Positions 7,377 to 9,933 of a stretch of 9,933 nucleotides of DNA are shown here, one piece after another (positions within the stretch are counted from its first letter, which is position 1; the number at the start of each line of letters is the position of its first letter). The stretch is from Treponema sp. (GTDB lineage Bacteria > Spirochaetota > Spirochaetia > Treponematales > Breznakiellaceae). The position numbers and the translations under genes are program-made. The notes under the pieces were generated by a model, which did not search any database, was not told the DNA's origin, and was given only the letters and a program-made list of their open reading frames with translations. Where the stretch lies: contig JAITLF010000177.1 of assembly GCA_031278025.1 (NCBI GenBank), positions 1-9,933 of the forward strand, read 5' to 3'.

Positions 7377-7448
7377 ATGGATACAGATCGAGGTTATCAT
7401 GTACATTATCCGCCAGTTTTGACGGATATAGGGAGTTATGTGCAATAG
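7377..7448 (+). CDS. Possible 23-residue small protein
   Basis: ATG at 7377 follows AGGAG with 6-nt spacing and is in the same frame as the preceding small frame, separated by TAG. It begins MDTDRGYHVHYPPVLTDIGS. No family is recognised. Together with the preceding frame it could be one gene broken by the TAG at 7365, or a chance frame. Confidence 0.2.
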   Translation: MDTDRGYHVHYPPVLTDIGSYVQ

Positions 7449-7451
7449 GGG

Positions 7452-7499
7452 CTAAAATTTTAGAAAATTATATAAGGTACTTGCAAAAAAATTTATAAT
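7452..7499 (+). promoter_or_regulatory. AT-rich segment with palindrome and a -10-like box
   Basis: CTAAAATTTTAG (7452-7463) is a perfect 12-bp palindrome. TATAAT (7494-7499) matches a -10 box; the only -35-like sequence, TTGCAA at 7481-7486, is far too close (7 nt). This is the most AT-rich part of the intergenic stretch and could be a weak promoter or operator for the downstream remnant. The rest of 7449-7503 shows nothing else. Confidence 0.22.
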
Positions 7500-7503
7500 A
7501 TGA

Positions 7504-7865
7504 CGGCACGAACTACCGAAAATGGGCGAGAAAACCATCAGTTTTGTAGAAAAAGCCTATGACTTTGCCCGGCAGAACTCGAATTTGGTTCCGCCTTACC
7601 TCGACATGGACGCTTTTGGTACAGAATTTGAGGATGCGCACGGACTTTGGACACTGGTCAATAGTATCCGCCAGCTTGACGAGACACCAGCGATACAGAA
7701 ATGGCCGCCGGAAGCGAAGCCTACCAAGCCGCCCTCGTGTTTTACAAGTCGGTCAAAATGGCGGCGGCACAGGACATACCCGGCGCGAAGGCGGTTTACG
7801 AAGAACTGAAAACCCGCTTCCCCAGCGGCAAACGCAAGAGCGGCGAGACAGAAACAGAGACCTAA
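7504..7865 (+). pseudogene. Frameshifted remnant of an uncharacterised Treponema-type protein
   Basis: The first frame, from just after TGA 7501-7503, reads RHELPKMGEKTISFVEKAYD, then NLVPPYLDMDAF and AHGLWTLVNSIRQLDE. After about 7690 it turns into arginine/proline-rich nonsense. The overlapping frame carries on sensibly: SDTEMAAGSEAYQAAL, then VFYKSVKMAAAQDIPGAKAV, then YEELKTRFPSGKRKSGETE, ending at TAA 7863-7865. A single-base loss near CACCAG (7685-7690) explains this. The homologous text begins before ATG 7522 and is cut by the TGA, so the 5' end is missing too. From memory this matches a family of roughly 150-residue proteins of unknown function in Treponema and Bacteroidetes. Taken alone, 7522-7809 would appear as a 95-residue hypothetical protein. 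No function is assignable. Confidence 0.7.
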
Positions 7866-7935
7866 CCTGAGACTATTAAAGAGGAGGTAACCTACTCTTA
7901 AAGAGTCAAATTTGGGTCAAAAATACTCGATTTTG

Positions 7936-8119
7936 ATTCTCCGAGAGTGGAAGCCGGGTTTTTAAGAGAGAAACAACCTTCTCAAAGACCCGAAATCGGC
8001 TCTCCGGAAGAGGAAATTCACTCTTCGAGACACGGTTTTGATTCTTTTAGAGAGGGCATCGGCTCTCGGAGACCCAAGGCTGGCTCTCCGAAAGAGAAAA
8101 TCGGCTCTTTGGGAGCCGA
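7936..8119. repeat. Degenerate array of about nine hairpins with roughly 21-nt spacing
   Basis: Short inverted repeats of the CTCT...AGAG kind recur with centres near 7943, 7963, 7984, 8006, 8026, 8047, 8068, 8090 and 8110, i.e. every 20-22 nt. Examples are CTCT-CCGGA-AGAG (8000-8012), TCTC-G-GAGA (8064-8072) and CTCT-CCGAA-AGAG (8084-8096). The last, TCGGCTC-TTTGG-GAGCCGA (8101-8119), is a perfect 7-bp stem with 5-nt loop. The second unit (about 7963) is very weak. A further palindrome, ACTCTT-A-AAGAGT, sits at 7894-7906, two periods before the first unit. The stretch is open in the frame of the following gene and would encode heptapeptide-like repeats (GSPEEEI, GSPKEKI). I treat it as non-coding because a better start exists at 8145. 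Nothing else is seen between 7866 and 8144. Confidence 0.7.
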
Positions 8120-8144
8120 AAGCCTATCGTGTGGAAAGGAAAGT

Positions 8145-8795
8145 ATGAGACTTTGGTCAGTATCAACAACGGTTAGAAACCCAGAGCGAATACGCAGTTT
8201 CTTGAAGGTTCTCAAAGAACTGGAGGGTGAGGTCTGGAATAACGAAACGCAAAAGAAATATCAAATTTTGCTTTTACAGAAAAAGGCTTATGGAATAAAT
8301 TCACCAGAATTTGAGAAAACGATTTCCCAAAAACACATCGAATGGCTTAATTCTGAAAAATTTACTTACAAACAGGCTGAAGAAATACTAAACGCCAAAA
8401 ACTATGAGGGTGGCGGGGAGATGCGGGGACGGCAGTCTTTCAATCCGATTGAAAAAATGGGGTTGGCATATATTGACGCAGAAAAGAAAATAAGAATAAC
8501 CACATTTGGCGAAACATTTTTATCAGAGAATTATGATATAGGGGATATTTTTTTTCGCAGTTTTCTTAAATGGCAATATCCTAATCCTGACTTGAATAAA
8601 TACTCCGAAAAAGACGGTTACAATGTTAAACCGCTTATAGCGACGTTTCATTTAAAAATAAAGTTTGTGGGGGGAGGTCTCCCCCCACGCTCCAGCACCA
8701 CGCGCTTCCGCTACCCCCCTCGGCGGAGGTCCCACCCCCGCAACGCCCTCGGATTCATGCGCTATAAAAAATATGACAAAGAAGAAACGGCATAA
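8145..8795 (+). CDS. Truncated AlwI-family type IIS restriction endonuclease
   Basis: ATG 8145 has AAAGGA 5 nt upstream and starts MRLWSVSTTVRNPERIRSFL, the characteristic opening of AlwI-family endonucleases. Other matching blocks are KKYQILLLQKKAYG (37-50), MRGRQSFNPIEKMGLAYI (93-110) and IFFRSFLKWQYPNPDLNKY (135-153). Homology stops at about residue 174. Residues 175-204 are coded by a GC-rich repeat, and the last 12 (MRYKKYDKEETA) may be the original C-terminus. Family members are several hundred residues long and, in the related BstNBI-type enzymes, carry the catalytic acidic residues in the C-terminal half. This 216-residue product therefore keeps only the N-terminal, recognition-side part and is probably not a nuclease. 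The frame is open further upstream through the hairpin array, which I exclude. Base composition is AT-richer than the importer operon, suggesting transfer. Confidence 0.75.
   Translation: MRLWSVSTTVRNPERIRSFLKVLKELEGEVWNNETQKKYQILLLQKKAYGINSPEFEKTISQKHIEWLNSEKFTYKQAEEILNAKNYEGGGEMRGRQSFNPIEKMGLAYIDAEKKIRITTFGETFLSENYDIGDIFFRSFLKWQYPNPDLNKYSEKDGYNVKPLIATFHLKIKFVGGGLPPRSSTTRFRYPPRRRSHPRNALGFMRYKKYDKEETA
8667..8755 (+). repeat. GC-rich dispersed repeat inserted in frame into the AlwI-type gene
   Basis: A sharp switch from AT-rich coding DNA to C/G-rich DNA. It opens with a perfect inverted repeat: GTGGGGGGA (8667-8675) and TCCCCCCAC (8680-8688) around the loop GGTC. It continues with text containing CGCTTCCGCTACCCCCCTCG and ends near CTCGGATTC, after which AT-rich sequence resumes. 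It adds 30 residues (GGGLPPRSSTTRFRYPPRRR and onward) without a stop. The right boundary is estimated. Similar text is familiar to me as a dispersed repeat of termite-gut Treponema, and it shares a 12-mer with the segment at 1960-2071. Confidence 0.65.
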
Positions 8796-9722
8796 ATGGC
8801 GGCAAAAATACAGATACTATCAAACACAAATTATCCGCTGTCTGACATATTGAAAAGCGAACTTATCGAAAGTACCAAGGTGCAAATAGCCGTGGCATTT
8901 CTGCGTCGGACAGGCATAGACGAAATTTATAAGTCGCTTGATTATGCCCTGCGCGAAAACAACGCTCAAATTGAAATTATTGCGGGGCTTGATTTTAAGA
9001 CAACCGACGCGGGCGCTTTGCTTGCCTTAAAAGATATTGAAAATAAACAAAAGAATTTTAACTTCTATTGTTTCGGCGATAAACGGGATAATCATAATGA
9101 TTTAGTGTTTCATCCCAAGATGTATTTGTTTGAGACCGCATTGTCCCGCAATACAAAATATACTTCGATAATCGGTTCATCCAATCTTACCGGCGGTGGC
9201 CTTACATCCAATTTTGAAGTCAACAGCATTTTTCGCGAAGATACGCCAAAGTATTATTCGCAGTTGGAAGCAATCTACAATGGAATAAAATATACCGACA
9301 GTGTTTTTACTCCAAGCAAGGATTATATCCTCCGTTATGGCAATATCAAGAAAGAAATTGAAAAAGCGGAAGATATAACCGATAAATCACTTCAAACCGA
9401 TCTGCAATTTCTGAAAGGCGAGGAGGCGAAACTGCCGGGGACAGTGCCGTCATTAAAAAAGATAATTATCGAATTCATAAGAGAACAAAATAAAAGAGGC
9501 ATACAGGAAGTTTCTCTCGATGTAATCTATGACGAAATTCCCCGGCGGTTAATCGACAGGAAAATTCCCATGAAGATGGATACCATAAAAAATTCCATAC
9601 GCGGCGAGTTAAACAAGCATGAATTTGACAGCAAACATAAAGACAGTATGGATTTGTTCAAACGGACCGGCAGGGGGCTTTACACGTTAACGGAAAAGGC
9701 AAGAAATTATGAAGGTCGTTGA
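8796..9722 (+). CDS. Phospholipase-D-fold nuclease (NgoFVII-type restriction endonuclease domain) with C-terminal winged-helix-like region
   Basis: A 308-residue protein with no signal peptide. The N-terminal domain (about 5-175) is PLD-like: strand VQIAVAFLRRTGI (29-41), then IEIIAGLDF, then the catalytic half-site FHPKMYLF with His106 and Lys108, and SIIGSSNLTGGGLTSNFEVN (124-143) with Ser129, Asn130 and Glu141. Such single-motif proteins usually act as dimers and are common in restriction-related enzymes and helicase-linked nucleases. Residues 219-300 (PSLKKIIIEFIREQNKRG through DLFKRTGRGLYTLTE) look like a winged helix of the kind appended to restriction and modification proteins. The gene starts directly after the TAA of the AlwI remnant, so they form one transcription unit. 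The protein appears intact. Whether it restricts DNA alone, or with partners outside the window, cannot be seen. Confidence 0.8.
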   Translation: MAAKIQILSNTNYPLSDILKSELIESTKVQIAVAFLRRTGIDEIYKSLDYALRENNAQIEIIAGLDFKTTDAGALLALKDIENKQKNFNFYCFGDKRDNHNDLVFHPKMYLFETALSRNTKYTSIIGSSNLTGGGLTSNFEVNSIFREDTPKYYSQLEAIYNGIKYTDSVFTPSKDYILRYGNIKKEIEKAEDITDKSLQTDLQFLKGEEAKLPGTVPSLKKIIIEFIREQNKRGIQEVSLDVIYDEIPRRLIDRKIPMKMDTIKNSIRGELNKHEFDSKHKDSMDLFKRTGRGLYTLTEKARNYEGR

Positions 9723-9774
9723 AAAAAAGTCGGCTACTACAATGAAACAACGAGACTGCCGAATTAATCGTTTT

Positions 9775-9806
9775 TGGAAAGGAATAGATCCCTTCCACAG
9801 GTTTTT
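9775..9806 (+). terminator. Possible rho-independent terminator after the PLD nuclease gene
   Basis: The arms TGGAA-A-GG (9775-9782) and CC-C-TTCCA (9790-9797) pair over 7 bp with one mismatch around a 7-nt loop. CAGG and then five T (9802-9806) follow. The stem is modest and the T-run begins 4 nt after it, so strength is doubtful, but the place, 52 nt after the stop, fits. The remainder of 9723-9837 holds no supported gene. Confidence 0.4.
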
Positions 9807-9837
9807 ATCATTCGATCACCGATTTACTACCGGCAAG

Positions 9838-9862
9838 TGGACTTTACCCCATTTGGTAGACA
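9838..9862 (-). mobile_element. Terminal inverted repeat of an IS3-family element
   Basis: The segment begins TGGACTTTACCCCA and ends TTGGTAGACA, a TG...CA end with the CCCCA block seen in the IS150-type branch of the IS3 family. It lies 3 nt beyond the stop codon of the transposase remnant, exactly where the right end should be. The element therefore extends rightwards past the window edge and its insertion boundary is near 9838. Confidence 0.5.
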
Positions 9863-9865
9863 CTG

Positions 9866-9933
9866 TTAAGCGACTTGTCCACAGTTAAACACATGAGGCG
9901 CCACATAGTCAAGTACCGAATGCATACGAATCC
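9866..9933 (-). CDS. C-terminus of an IS3-family transposase (5' part outside window)
   Basis: Reading from the window edge on the minus strand gives IRMHSVLDYVAPHVFNCGQV, then A and the stop TAA at 9868-9866. The pattern R-x-HS-x-L-x-Y-x-(A/S)P-x-x-F is the standard C-terminal end of IS3-family OrfB integrases, just after the DDE domain. Only 21 codons are visible, so whether the transposase is intact cannot be judged. Confidence 0.6.
   Translation of the reverse strand, partial: IRMHSVLDYVAPHVFNCGQVA

Noticed and set aside
7481..7499. A standard sigma-70 promoter TTGCAA/TATAAT
   Set aside because: The boxes are separated by only 7 nt; only the -10-like box is kept, as a weak candidate.
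7947..8144. An N-terminal extension of the AlwI-type protein with heptapeptide-like repeats
   Set aside because: The extension is the translated hairpin array. ATG 8145 has a good ribosome site and starts exactly where AlwI-family proteins start, whereas ATG 7947 lies within the array and has no ribosome site.
9709..9888. A 59-codon plus-strand frame overlapping the end of the PLD gene
   Set aside because: It crosses the possible terminator, the IS3-type end and part of the transposase remnant, and has no recognisable family. A native gene truncated near 9838 is possible but unsupported.

Overview
The window most resembles a termite-gut Treponema (the T. azotonutricium / T. primitia type). 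The GC content is moderate to high for a spirochaete, there are several decayed insertion sequences, and short GC-rich dispersed repeats run into reading frames. This assignment rests on my recollection of such genomes and was not tested by a search.

Layout. Positions 1-916 (minus strand) hold a heavily decayed ISAs1-family transposase whose 3' part lies outside the window. Positions 1022-6553 (minus strand) hold one compact operon for a peptide/nickel-type ABC importer, transcribed right to left: lipoprotein binding protein, permease B, permease C, and a single polypeptide carrying both ATPase domains. The junctions are tight: a 9-nt gap, then TGATG, then an 11-nt overlap. The linker between the two ATPase domains is built by a repeat-like DNA segment (about 1960-2071), so the ATPase fusion may be recent. 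Positions 6554-6851 hold no gene. They contain an array of four 21-bp units, each folding as a 7-bp stem with a 5-nt loop, then a GC-rich hairpin and a probable IS end.

Positions 6852-7253 (plus strand) encode only the N-terminal domain of an IS1182-family transposase. Positions 7254-7521 hold two very small frames with good ribosome sites and little else. Positions 7504-7865 hold a frameshifted, 5'-truncated remnant of an uncharacterised protein. Positions about 7936-8119 hold a second, degenerate array of roughly 21-nt hairpin units whose last unit has exactly the same 7-5-7 geometry as the first array. Then comes an AT-richer restriction cluster: an AlwI-family restriction endonuclease reduced to its N-terminal part, its middle replaced by an in-frame GC-rich repeat (8667-8755), followed immediately by an apparently intact phospholipase-D-fold nuclease with a C-terminal winged-helix-like region (8796-9722). 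The window ends in the C-terminus and terminal repeat of an IS3-family element on the minus strand.

Functionally, the importer operon looks complete: binding protein, two permeases and two ATPase domains in one cistron. The right third is accessory DNA shaped by insertions, deletions and short repeats. The items most worth attention are the two 21-nt hairpin arrays with shared geometry and the two GC-rich repeats that run in frame through host proteins, which recall Rickettsia palindromic elements.
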